Part shown: piece by piece, positions 15,787-24,474 of the stretch
Layout: the number at the start of each line of letters is the position of its first letter
How positions within the stretch are numbered: position 1 is the first letter of the stretch
DNA from: Oleispirillum naphthae
GTDB taxonomy: Bacteria; Pseudomonadota; Alphaproteobacteria; Rhodospirillales; Rhodospirillaceae
NCBI GenBank assembly: GCA_027864655.1
Contig: JAQAZG010000012.1
Coordinates: forward strand, 1-64,000
Length of the DNA stretch: 64,000 bases
Direction of reading: 5' to 3'
Notes under the pieces: model-generated
The model's database searches: none
What the model saw: the letters and a program-made list of their open reading frames with translations, nothing else
What the model was told of the DNA's origin: nothing
Made by a program: the position numbers and the translations under genes

Positions 15787-17585
15787 TGGCTTTGCGACCC
15801 TTGATGACCCGTATCAAACAGTCCTGCACGCTGTTGGACGTCGTGTCCTTCCTGCAATGCGTCGCGCCGCTCCTGGCTCTCGCCGTCGTCGGCGTCGCAT
15901 TCCAGGACTTCGTGCTCAACGCCATCCGCGGCAACCCGATCCTCAACTCGATCATCATCGGCATCGCCTTCTCCGGCGCGATGCTGATGCTCTTCCGCCT
16001 CGTCGGCGCGCAGCGCGAACGCTGCGCGCTGCGGCGCTTCCACCGCGAGGCGACCAACGGCGGCGACATGAAGGAGCTGATCGCCGAGTCCTGGGTGGCG
16101 CGGCGCATGGTGCACCGCTATCTCTCGCCGATCGCGGAGACCGGGGGCAAGCTCTCCTCGGCGCTCGACCAGGAGGCGATCGAGGGCGAACTGCGGGGGC
16201 TCTCCGCCGAGTTCGACAGCCGCCTCGAACTGCCCAACTTCCTGGTCGGCTTCATGGTCGCCATGGGCCTTCTGGGCACCTTCATCGGCCTGTTGGAAAC
16301 CCTCACCGGCATCGCCGGCATGCTCGACGGGATGTCGGCTTCCGGCGGCAACCTGGAGGAGGAGTTCGTCAAGCTCGTCGGCGAGCTGCGCAAGCCGCTG
16401 GCGGGCATGGGCATCGCCTTCTCCGCGTCGATGTTCGGCCTGGTCAGCAGCCTGATGCTCGGCCTGATGCTGCTCACCGTGCGCCGCTACGTGCGGCGGG
16501 TGATGTCGGATGCGCGGCAAGTTCTCAGCGCCCTGGTGGAGCGCGTGCGCGGCCCGCTGCCGACCATGGGCGGCATGGTGGCGTCGTCGCGCGGCGGCGT
16601 GTCGGAGGCATTCCTCTCCGACTTCATGGCGGAGCTGCTGAGCAACATCAATTCGTTGCAGGACCTGTTCCACCGCTCGCAGGATTCCTCGTTGCAGATG
16701 ACGACGCGCGTGGATGGTCTCTCCAAGCGCCTGGAGATGGTCTCCCAGTCGATCGAGAACAACGTCGCGGCGAGCAAGAAGACCAACGATCTCCTCGGCT
16801 TCGGTCCGCGGATGAAGGAAACCAACGAGCAGATGCTCTCCGAGCTGCGCTCGATCCTTTCCGCCAACGCCGACATGGGCAAGGTCAACGCGCGCCTCAT
16901 CGACGTGCTCAACTCCATCGACCAGAAGCTCACCATCGCCAACGACACCCAGCGCCTGTTCCAGGACGCCCAGGGCAACATCGGCCGCGACACGCTGACC
17001 AAGATCGACGAGGCGGTGGGCCTGCTGCACTCGGTCAACGACCGCAGCGCGGACGCCGAAAACCGCCTCGACCGCCGCCTGCAAGCGCTTGCCGGGTCCT
17101 CCACCGCGGTGGCCACCGGGGTGCAGCAGCTCGCGGTGAAGATGAACGAGGTCGCCTCGATCTCGCAGAACCAGCTCACCAACGCGGGCACGGTGCAGCA
17201 GGGCATGCGCGACGCCGTGGCCGAGACCCTGGATTCCTTCAAGGATCTCTCCGACCACTTGAAGAAGCTCGAAGAGGTGAACGTCGGCAGCGCGCGTCAT
17301 CTCTGGCAGCTCAACGAGAGCTTCGGTTCGGTGAACTCCTCGCTCGAACCCCTGGCCCAGATCGCCCAGGGGATCACGCATCAGAGCACCATCCTCGAGG
17401 CGACGCTGGAAGAGATGCGCAACAGCCAGCGCAACCTCATCCGCGACATGCAGAAGGAATTCCGCGAGGTTTCGCGCGAAATGGCGCGGGTGATGGCGCA
17501 GCAGCAGCAGCAGATGATGCAGCAGGCGCAGGAACGGATGCTGATGCCGGGAGCGCCGGACGGCGGATACGGGCCGACGGAGTAG
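15786..17585 (+). CDS. MotA/TolQ/ExbB-like proton channel protein with long C-terminal tail (SiiB-like)
   Basis: A 599-residue protein with membrane segments near residues 22-42, 50-70, 155-178 and 212-238. The third carries the MotA/TolQ signature FMVAMGLLGTFIGLLETL. The 350-residue tail is predicted helical and coiled, and ends in a Gln/Met-rich stretch (QQQQQMMQQAQERM). MotA-family proteins form a pentamer around two MotB-like subunits and conduct protons. Here the partner is the MotB-like gene two positions upstream, and the setting in a type I secretion operon matches SPI-4 SiiB. The tail is far longer than in MotA or TolQ. A GTG one codon earlier is an alternative start. Confidence 0.8.
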   Translation: MALRPLMTRIKQSCTLLDVVSFLQCVAPLLALAVVGVAFQDFVLNAIRGNPILNSIIIGIAFSGAMLMLFRLVGAQRERCALRRFHREATNGGDMKELIAESWVARRMVHRYLSPIAETGGKLSSALDQEAIEGELRGLSAEFDSRLELPNFLVGFMVAMGLLGTFIGLLETLTGIAGMLDGMSASGGNLEEEFVKLVGELRKPLAGMGIAFSASMFGLVSSLMLGLMLLTVRRYVRRVMSDARQVLSALVERVRGPLPTMGGMVASSRGGVSEAFLSDFMAELLSNINSLQDLFHRSQDSSLQMTTRVDGLSKRLEMVSQSIENNVAASKKTNDLLGFGPRMKETNEQMLSELRSILSANADMGKVNARLIDVLNSIDQKLTIANDTQRLFQDAQGNIGRDTLTKIDEAVGLLHSVNDRSADAENRLDRRLQALAGSSTAVATGVQQLAVKMNEVASISQNQLTNAGTVQQGMRDAVAETLDSFKDLSDHLKKLEEVNVGSARHLWQLNESFGSVNSSLEPLAQIAQGITHQSTILEATLEEMRNSQRNLIRDMQKEFREVSREMARVMAQQQQQMMQQAQERMLMPGAPDGGYGPTE

Positions 17586-17635
17586 GCATTCCGCCCGCGG
17601 CGTAGGCCCGGGCCGATGGACAGGGAGGCCAAGCC

Positions 17636-20600
17636 ATGCCTCAGACGGCGACGATCATAAAAGCGGATGCGTCCGGGGGCTACAAGCTGCCCCTGGCGCG
17701 CGGCGACGTCGCGCGCATCGACGTGGTGGACGTCGATCTGGTGGTGCAGGGCAAGGACGGCACCCGCTACATCCTGGCCGAGGCCGGGCTTGCGGCGATG
17801 AGCTCCGGGCCGTCGGCCGTCGTCTTCTCCGACGGCGCCGCCAGCGCCGCGCAGTTGATGGAATCGGTCGGCCACGTCGAGACCCCGGACACCTCGATTC
17901 CGGTGATGAGCAGCCTCACCGAGCACGACGCCAAGACCACCTCGGGTCCCAAGTCCTTCCACGGCGACGGCACCGACACCACCGAAGCGGGCGGCCAGCC
18001 GACTCAGGAACAGCTGAATGCGCAGGCCGAGGCGCAGACCGGCTCCGACCAGGTGTCGCCGCTCGCCACCGCCTCCGACGCAACGGTGGAGCAGCTGATC
18101 CAGAAGGTCAGCAACTCGGTCGAGCAGCTGCACAACAAGGCCGCCGACCCGGTGCCGGAGCAGCCCTACGAGCCGCCGGCCGCGGCCTCGCCCGGCGTCG
18201 GCGCGGCGCCGAATCCGGTGAGCCTCACCCCGCTGACGGTGATCTCCCTCGGCAACGTGGTGGGCGACACCGCCGTCGGCTCCAACATCTACTATTCGGG
18301 CGGTCCCTCGGGCACCGATTCCCAGTCCGGCTACGAGGTGCGCGATCCCGCGCAGTTCTCCATCGAGACGGTCACCGGCACCGGCGGGAACGACGTGATC
18401 TATGCCGACGGCACCGCGGTGGGCGGCGTCTCCTACACCGCCACCGGCACGGTGGCGGGCAATGCCGACCTCTCCTCGGCGACCGCGACCTTCGCCAAGG
18501 AGATGACGATCCAGATCTCCGGCTATTTCACCACGCTGACCACGATCACCATCAGCGGCCTGCCCAGCAACGTTTCCCTCGTCGGCACCAGCGGGGTCGG
18601 CGACAGCATCACGCAGAACGCCGACGGCTCGTGGGACGTGCCGATCTCGTTCCTCACCGATTCCGAATCCTTCAAGATCGTCTACACCCTGTACGAGCCG
18701 GATGCCGCCAACCCGGTGCACCAGGAATTCACCATGACGGTGGCGATCGACGGCATCACCCGCGCCGAGGCGTTCACCTCCACCAGCAACTTCACCGTGC
18801 AGGTGCGCGACGCCGACGACGCCACCGACATCAGCCAGACCGACGGCGGCGGCAACACCGTCTACGTGCTGCCCGCGCAGGGCACGCCCAACACCATCGA
18901 CGCGGGCGCGGGCAACGACACCATCCATGCCGGATACGGCAACGACACCATCACCGCGGGCACCGGCGACGACATCGTCTATGCGGGCTACGGCGCGGAC
19001 ACCGTCTACGGCGGCGGCGGCGCCGACGTGGTCTACGTCAACCTCGGCACCCTCGGCGACCTCGTCTACGGCGACGACGGCGCCGACACCATCTATGCCG
19101 GGACCGGCAGCGACACCCTCTACGGCGGCGCGGGCGACGACGTGATCTCCGCCTCCGACGGCGCCAACACCATCGACGGCGGCGAGGGCGTCAACGTCAT
19201 CACCGCCGGTTCCGGCAACGACGTGATCACCGCGGGCGCGGGCGACGACACCATCACCGCGGGCGAGGGCGCCAACGCCATCACCGCGGGCGACGGGGCG
19301 AACACCGTGACCGTCGGTTCCGGCGCGGACACCATCACCACCGGTTCGGGCAACGACAGCATCACCGCGGGCGAGGGCGCCAACACCATCGTCGCGGGCG
19401 ACGGCGTCAACAGCATCACCGCCGGGGCGGGCAACGACACCGTGACCACCGGCTCGGGCGCGGACTACATCTCCATCGGCGACGGCGTCAATACCGTCAC
19501 CGCGGGCGATGGGGCGAACACCGTGATCACCGGCGCGGGCGCGGATTCCATCACCACCGGCTCGGGCGACGACACCATCACCGCGGGCGACGGCAACAAC
19601 GTCATCGTCGGCGGCGACGGCGACAACACCGTGACCACCGGCGCGGGCGCGGATTCCATCACCACCGGCGCGGGCGCGGACACCATCTACGCGGGCGGCG
19701 GCAACGACATCATCCACCCCGGCGCGGGCGCCAACGACATCACCGGCGACACCGGCAACGACACCCTGTCGTTCTCCGAGCTTACGGTGGCCGTCACCGC
19801 CAGCCTCACCTCGAACACCGCGACGATCTCCGGCGTGGGATCCACCTTCACCGGCATCGAAAACCTGGAAGGCTCGGCGCAGGGCGACACCCTCACCGGT
19901 GACGCCGCGGCCAACGTCATCTCCGGCCTCGCGGGCGACGACGCACTGAACGGCGGCGGCGGAGCCGACACCGTGCTCGGCGGCGCGGGCGACGACACCA
20001 TCGACATCGCCGTCGCCTCGGCGGGGATTTCGGTGGACGGCGGCGCCGACAACGACACCGTCAACGTCAGCGCCGGCGTGGTCGGCGGCACCCTCACCGG
20101 CGGCGACGGCAGCGACACGCTGATCATCACCGACACCGGCACGGCGGAGCACCGCATCGACCTCGGCACCGGCGGCGGCACCGGCGGCATCATCGACGAT
20201 ACCCGGATCACCGACTTCACCACCGTGCGGTTCATCGACAGCACCGATGACAGAATCGCCGGGTCGAGCCGCGACGAGACCTTCTACGGCGGCGGCGGCA
20301 ACGACACCCTGGAGGGCAACGGCGGCAACGACGTCCTGTTCGGCGAGGCGGGCGCAGACAGTCTGGTCGGCGGCGACGGCAACGACATCCTGTTTTCGTC
20401 GGCGATCGCCATCGGCAGTCTGGCCGATCTCTCCCACATCACCGTGACCGGCAGCGATTCGTCCAACAACTACCTCTACGGCAATGCGGGCGACGACGTC
20501 TTCTTCGGTTCCAACGCCACGTCCTCGATGTTCGGCGGCGTCGGCGCGGACACCTTCTACGGCGGTTCCGGCACCGACTACATCTTCACCGACGACAACA

Positions 20601-22033
20601 CCTTCTCCTCGTCTTCCGACGGCGCGGATACGGCCTATGGCGGCGGCGGCAACGACCGCTTCTATGCCAGCGAAGGGGCGGACGAATTCTATGGCGGCGC
20701 GCTCAACGCCTCCGGCGTGCATGTGGACAACGGCAACGCGGATTTCGTCTACTACACGTGGTCGCCGACCGGCGTCACCATCGTCCTGGACGGCGCGGGC
20801 AACAGCACCACGGCCTCCGGCGGCTATGCCGACGGCGATGAGTTGTACGGCATCGAACGCATCTACGGCAGCAACTACGACGGCGACGTGCTGACCGTCA
20901 CCGGGACATCCGGCAACACCCGCTACCTCTATGGACAGAACGGCGACGACATCCTGACCGGCGGAGATTCCGTCGATTACCTGGACGGCGGCAACAACAA
21001 CGACATCCTCTACGGCAATGCCGGAAACGACAACCTCTACGGCCAGAACCAGGACGACACCCTCTACGGCGGCGACGGCAACGACTATCTCGACGGCGGC
21101 AGCCAGAACGACACCCTCTACGGCGGCGTGGGCGACGACCGCCTCTACGGCCAGAACAACGACGACACTCTCTACGGCGGCGACGGCAACGACACCCTGG
21201 ACGGCGGCAACCAGAACGACATGGTCTACGGCGAGGCGGGCGACGACACCCTGATCTATGCCGCCAGTTCCTCGGCGGGCAGCGACATCCTCGACGGCGG
21301 CACCGGCAACGACACCCTGGATTGTTCCGGCTCCGCCAACACCGTCAAGGTGTTCCTGGTGGACACCACCGACGGCATCGCCATCGGCGACCGGCCGTCC
21401 AGCGCCGACGGCGTGGTCTCCGGCGGCGACGGCTTCGTCTATTCGAGCGGCGGCTCGATCTACAGCACGATCAAGGCCGACAGCGGCGAGGGCAACAGCA
21501 GCATCGAGAACGTCACCGGCGGCAGCAGCGACGACGTGCTGGTGGGCGATTCCGCCGCCAACACCCTGATCGGCGGCGCGGGCGCCGACCACATCTACGG
21601 CAAGGGCGGCGCCGACGTGCTCGACGGCGGAACCGACGACGACACCATTCATGTCGCCGCCTCCGAACTTGCCAGCCTGGTCTCGGTGAGCGGCGGCGCG
21701 AGCGGCGACGACACGCTGGTGATCACCGGGCTCGCCACGGGCGCGCTCACCGACGCGGTGATCGCCAAGCTCACCTCCATCGAGTACCTCGATGTGCGGG
21801 ACTCCACGGTGGACGCCACCTACGCCCTGACCGCGACGCAGGTGCAGAACATCGTCGATAACGGCGCGGGATCCACCCTGACCTTCCAACTGGATTCCGG
21901 CGACATCTTCACCCCCACCGCGGCGGGGTCGGACCATGTGTCGGCGGCCACCGCCGGCGGCCATACCACCTACAGCTATTGGGCCGACGCAGGGGAGAGC
22001 TCCCTGTTGGCCAAGGTGGAGGTCTATCAATGA
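17636..22033 (+). CDS. Large RTX (hemolysin-type calcium-binding) secreted protein
   Basis: This 1465-residue protein is the evident substrate of the surrounding type I secretion genes. Residues 1-75 are a conserved-looking non-repetitive start (LARGDVARIDVVDVDLVVQ), followed by a low-complexity Pro/Gln/Ala linker to about 200 and a beta-rich region to about 415. RTX nonapeptides run from about 420 to 700, at about 880-920, and from about 1098 to 1205, with further copies near 1320. Asp-rich motifs such as GGDGNDTL bind calcium after export. The last 60 residues lack repeats and end in LLAKVEVYQ, the expected position of an uncleaved C-terminal signal. There is no N-terminal signal peptide. 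A good AGGGAGG site precedes the ATG. It is likely a surface or matrix protein or adhesin; no enzymatic domain was seen. Confidence 0.88.
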   Translation: MPQTATIIKADASGGYKLPLARGDVARIDVVDVDLVVQGKDGTRYILAEAGLAAMSSGPSAVVFSDGAASAAQLMESVGHVETPDTSIPVMSSLTEHDAKTTSGPKSFHGDGTDTTEAGGQPTQEQLNAQAEAQTGSDQVSPLATASDATVEQLIQKVSNSVEQLHNKAADPVPEQPYEPPAAASPGVGAAPNPVSLTPLTVISLGNVVGDTAVGSNIYYSGGPSGTDSQSGYEVRDPAQFSIETVTGTGGNDVIYADGTAVGGVSYTATGTVAGNADLSSATATFAKEMTIQISGYFTTLTTITISGLPSNVSLVGTSGVGDSITQNADGSWDVPISFLTDSESFKIVYTLYEPDAANPVHQEFTMTVAIDGITRAEAFTSTSNFTVQVRDADDATDISQTDGGGNTVYVLPAQGTPNTIDAGAGNDTIHAGYGNDTITAGTGDDIVYAGYGADTVYGGGGADVVYVNLGTLGDLVYGDDGADTIYAGTGSDTLYGGAGDDVISASDGANTIDGGEGVNVITAGSGNDVITAGAGDDTITAGEGANAITAGDGANTVTVGSGADTITTGSGNDSITAGEGANTIVAGDGVNSITAGAGNDTVTTGSGADYISIGDGVNTVTAGDGANTVITGAGADSITTGSGDDTITAGDGNNVIVGGDGDNTVTTGAGADSITTGAGADTIYAGGGNDIIHPGAGANDITGDTGNDTLSFSELTVAVTASLTSNTATISGVGSTFTGIENLEGSAQGDTLTGDAAANVISGLAGDDALNGGGGADTVLGGAGDDTIDIAVASAGISVDGGADNDTVNVSAGVVGGTLTGGDGSDTLIITDTGTAEHRIDLGTGGGTGGIIDDTRITDFTTVRFIDSTDDRIAGSSRDETFYGGGGNDTLEGNGGNDVLFGEAGADSLVGGDGNDILFSSAIAIGSLADLSHITVTGSDSSNNYLYGNAGDDVFFGSNATSSMFGGVGADTFYGGSGTDYIFTDDNTFSSSSDGADTAYGGGGNDRFYASEGADEFYGGALNASGVHVDNGNADFVYYTWSPTGVTIVLDGAGNSTTASGGYADGDELYGIERIYGSNYDGDVLTVTGTSGNTRYLYGQNGDDILTGGDSVDYLDGGNNNDILYGNAGNDNLYGQNQDDTLYGGDGNDYLDGGSQNDTLYGGVGDDRLYGQNNDDTLYGGDGNDTLDGGNQNDMVYGEAGDDTLIYAASSSAGSDILDGGTGNDTLDCSGSANTVKVFLVDTTDGIAIGDRPSSADGVVSGGDGFVYSSGGSIYSTIKADSGEGNSSIENVTGGSSDDVLVGDSAANTLIGGAGADHIYGKGGADVLDGGTDDDTIHVAASELASLVSVSGGASGDDTLVITGLATGALTDAVIAKLTSIEYLDVRDSTVDATYALTATQVQNIVDNGAGSTLTFQLDSGDIFTPTAAGSDHVSAATAGGHTTYSYWADAGESSLLAKVEVYQ
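19151..19690 (+). repeat. RTX array with alternating Asp and Asn doublets (20 nonapeptides)
   Basis: Twenty 27-base units encode residues 506-685. Two units with Asp at position 6 and Ser/Ala at position 3 (for example GSGNDSIT) alternate strictly with two units carrying Asn at position 6 and Asp/Glu at position 3 (for example GEGANTIV). The period is therefore four nonapeptides, or 36 residues. Confidence 0.85.
20927..21250 (+). repeat. Three tandem copies of a 36-residue RTX super-repeat
   Basis: Three 108-base units start at 20927, 21035 and 21143. Each encodes four nonapeptides in a fixed order whose leading motifs are LYGQN, L(Y/T)GGD, LDGG and (L/V)YG. Copies 2 and 3 are nearly identical; copy 1 is more diverged. 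This is a recent-looking tandem duplication inside the RTX gene. Confidence 0.8.
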
Positions 22034-24018
22034 TGGAGGCGTCCAGGCCCTGGGGCGCGGCGCTGGCCGCGTTGCTCGCGGCGCTGGGCGCGGATGCCGC
22101 CGACGCGGGCAAGGGGCCGAAGGACCTGGATGCGGCGCTGCGCGGGCAGGGGCTCTCCGGCACGCTGATGCGCCTCAACGGGGCGGGCATTCCCGAGGCG
22201 GCGGGCGGCGGCGTGCTGGTGGAGATGGCGGACGGCGGCTGGGTGCCGCTGATCGATGCGGGCGACGGCGGCTTCCGCACGCCGGAGGGGGAGGCGGTGG
22301 CCGACCTCGCCGGCTGGGCGGTCTCCGGCCGCGCCGCGCTGATCCGCGCGGCGGGGGCGGGGGTGGCGCGCCCCCTCGGCTTCCTGCGCCGCTACAAGGG
22401 CCGCGCCGCCGAGATCATGTTCGGCGGCCTGATGATCAACCTGTTTTCCCTGTGCTTTCCGCTGTTCGGGGCGTTCGTCTACGACAAGGTGCTGAACAAC
22501 GGCATCACCGAGACCCTGTGGGCGCTGGCGATCGGCCTTCTGCTGCTGATCGGCCTGGACTATTCCATCCGCGGCGTGCGCGCCCACCTGGTGGAGCGCT
22601 TCGCCGCCGCCGCCGAGGCGGATATCGACCGCTCGGTGTTCGACAAGGTGCTGTCCGGCACCCTCACCGCGCTGCCCTCGGTGGGGCGCGTCCTCGACCA
22701 GTACAAGCAGATTCTCGGCAGCCGCGACTTCCTCTCCGCCAGCGCCATGCTGGCGGCGGTGGACGTGCCGTTCCTCGTGCTCTTCCTGATCACCGTGGCG
22801 TGGATCGGCGGGTTCTTGGTGCTGGTGCCGCTCGTCCTCGGCAGCGTGCTGATCGGCGTGCACGCGCTCGCCGCGGTGCCGACCCTGGAGGCGGAGGCCG
22901 AGGCCCGCCGCGCCGGGGAGGCGCGCTTCACCCTGCTCGCCGATGCGCTCACCTCCCGCGAGGCGGTGGTCGGCGGCCGCTTCGCCGATGCGTTGCGGCT
23001 CTCCTGGCGGCGCGCCAGCCTGCGCGCCGGGGCCGCCTCCGGCCGGTCGCGCTTCTGGCATGCGCTCGCCTATGCCGCCTCGGCGGACTTTTCCAACCTT
23101 TCCTACGTCTCGGTGATCGTCACCGGCGCCTACATGATCGAAGCGCGCGAACTCACCACCGGCCGCCTGCTCGCCTGCTCGATCCTCACCTCGCGGGCGA
23201 TCGCCTCGCTCGCCTCGGTGGTCACCCTGATCATCCGCTACCGCGAGCTGGCCCGCGCGCTTTCCGACCTCGACGCCACGCTGCCGTCGCCGCCGCCCGC
23301 CGCCGCCGCCAAGCCGCGCGGGCGGCTTGCGGGCGAGGTGCGCCTGAGCGGCGTCTCCTGCCGCCTGCGCGCGGGCGGGCCGCCCGCGCTCGACGGCGTC
23401 GATCTGCTCGTCCGCCCCGGCGAGTTCCTCGGCATCGCGGGCCGCCCCGGCGCGGGCAAGACCACGCTGCTGCGCCTCGTCGCCGGGGCGCTCCGCCCCG
23501 ATGCGGGCGAGGCGCTGCTGGACAACGTGCCGGTCGCCGCGCTGGCGCCGCACGACCTTTCCCTCAACGTCGGCTACAAGCCGCAGGACCTCTGCCTGTT
23601 CGAGGCGAGCCTGGAGGACAACCTGCGCCTCGGCCAGGGCGAGGTGACGCGCGCCGCCCTGGATTCCGCGATCCGCCGCGCCGGGCTGATGCCCGCCATC
23701 GCGCGCGGCGAGATCAACCTCACCACCTCCCTGGGGCCGCGGGGCTCCGCGCTTTCCGGCGGTCAGCGGCAGATGGTGGCGCTCGCCCGCGCCTTCGTCG
23801 GCGAGCCCTCGGTGCTGCTTCTCGACGAGCCGACCACCGGCCTCGACGCCCCCGCCGAGCAGCACCTCGCCGAGGTTCTGAAGGCGCGTCCGCCGGGCAC
23901 CACGCTGCTCGTCTCCACCCACAGCCGCGCGCTGCTCTCCATCTGCGACCGCATCCTGGTGCTCGACGGCGGCCGCGTCGCCGCCCTCGGCCCGCGCGAC
24001 AAGGTCCTGGTTTCCTGA
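22030..24018 (+). CDS. Type I secretion ABC transporter/permease ATPase (SiiF-like)
   Basis: A 662-residue exporter half-transporter. Residues 25-110 are an N-terminal domain in the place of the C39-like domain of HlyB-type proteins; no catalytic Cys is seen. An ABC membrane domain spans about 125-420 with LFGAFVYDKVL and the DVPFLVLFLI segment. The nucleotide-binding domain has Walker A GRPGAGKTT near 471, signature LSGGQRQ, Walker B VLLLDEPTTGLD and the H-loop VSTHSR. It powers export of the RTX protein through the adaptor and channel encoded in the same operon. The ATG overlaps the RTX stop (ATGA), so expression of carrier and cargo is coupled. Confidence 0.9.
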   Translation: MMEASRPWGAALAALLAALGADAADAGKGPKDLDAALRGQGLSGTLMRLNGAGIPEAAGGGVLVEMADGGWVPLIDAGDGGFRTPEGEAVADLAGWAVSGRAALIRAAGAGVARPLGFLRRYKGRAAEIMFGGLMINLFSLCFPLFGAFVYDKVLNNGITETLWALAIGLLLLIGLDYSIRGVRAHLVERFAAAAEADIDRSVFDKVLSGTLTALPSVGRVLDQYKQILGSRDFLSASAMLAAVDVPFLVLFLITVAWIGGFLVLVPLVLGSVLIGVHALAAVPTLEAEAEARRAGEARFTLLADALTSREAVVGGRFADALRLSWRRASLRAGAASGRSRFWHALAYAASADFSNLSYVSVIVTGAYMIEARELTTGRLLACSILTSRAIASLASVVTLIIRYRELARALSDLDATLPSPPPAAAAKPRGRLAGEVRLSGVSCRLRAGGPPALDGVDLLVRPGEFLGIAGRPGAGKTTLLRLVAGALRPDAGEALLDNVPVAALAPHDLSLNVGYKPQDLCLFEASLEDNLRLGQGEVTRAALDSAIRRAGLMPAIARGEINLTTSLGPRGSALSGGQRQMVALARAFVGEPSVLLLDEPTTGLDAPAEQHLAEVLKARPPGTTLLVSTHSRALLSICDRILVLDGGRVAALGPRDKVLVS

Positions 24019-24102
24019 CCTCTTGTGACGGCGTGCATTTGCGCGTTCCTGCCGCCGCCCTTATATCCGGAGCGGAGGGGGACATCTGCCAATGGAGTTT
24101 GC

Positions 24103-24471
24103 ATGACGAAGATCGGCATGTTTATCGGCGCGGCGGCGTGCGCGGCCTTCATGAGCGTCGGCGCGGCCCGGGCGGACGAAACGCCCACCGCGGCGCAGTG
24201 CAATGCGGCGTATGCGACCTGCGACGCCGCCTGCAACGCCGCGGACCCGAAGCACGGCCTCTCCTATGCCGGGTGTTCGGCGAAGTGCGTCGCCAAGAAG
24301 GCGGCCTGCGACAGCGAGATCATCTACGACAAGAGCGCCGACTGGACCAAGAAGCAGTACGACGCGGCCAAGCCCTGGGTGCAGGAGAAGGCGCAGCAGA
24401 CCGAGAAGCTGATCGACGAGGCCCCGGCTCATACCGAGCGCACCTATCCGCCGCAGGACAAGGGCAACTGA
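24103..24471 (+). CDS. Small exported cysteine-rich helical protein, unknown function
   Basis: The 122-residue protein has a signal peptide (MTKIGMFIG core, cleavage after ARA near residue 24). Six cysteines in the mature part sit at residues 33, 40, 44, 58, 62 and 69. The spacing is C-x6-C-x3-C, a 13-residue turn, then C-x3-C-x6-C, a mirror image. This suggests two antiparallel helices clamped by disulfides, like a CHCH fold but with different spacing. A charged, Gln/Lys-rich tail follows. It lies 84 bases after the ABC transporter in the same direction and could be a periplasmic accessory. No family was recognised. Confidence 0.6.
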   Translation: MTKIGMFIGAAACAAFMSVGAARADETPTAAQCNAAYATCDAACNAADPKHGLSYAGCSAKCVAKKAACDSEIIYDKSADWTKKQYDAAKPWVQEKAQQTEKLIDEAPAHTERTYPPQDKGN

Positions 24472-24474
24472 TCC

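Noticed and set aside
13743-17585. MotA/MotB-like pair as a Zorya defence system (ZorA/ZorB)
   Set aside because: No ZorC/D or ZorE-like gene is present, and the pair is interleaved with type I secretion genes, which fits the SPI-4 type.
18890-19760. Regular 27-base repeats as a CRISPR-like array
   Set aside because: They are coding nonapeptide repeats in one frame of the RTX protein without unique spacers.
17381-22030. A 1549-codon open frame on the minus strand across the RTX gene
   Set aside because: It is the mirror of a GC-rich, Gly/Asp-repeat coding sequence; its product is a low-complexity Val/Ala/Gly run with no start context, and the plus-strand protein is clearly the real one.
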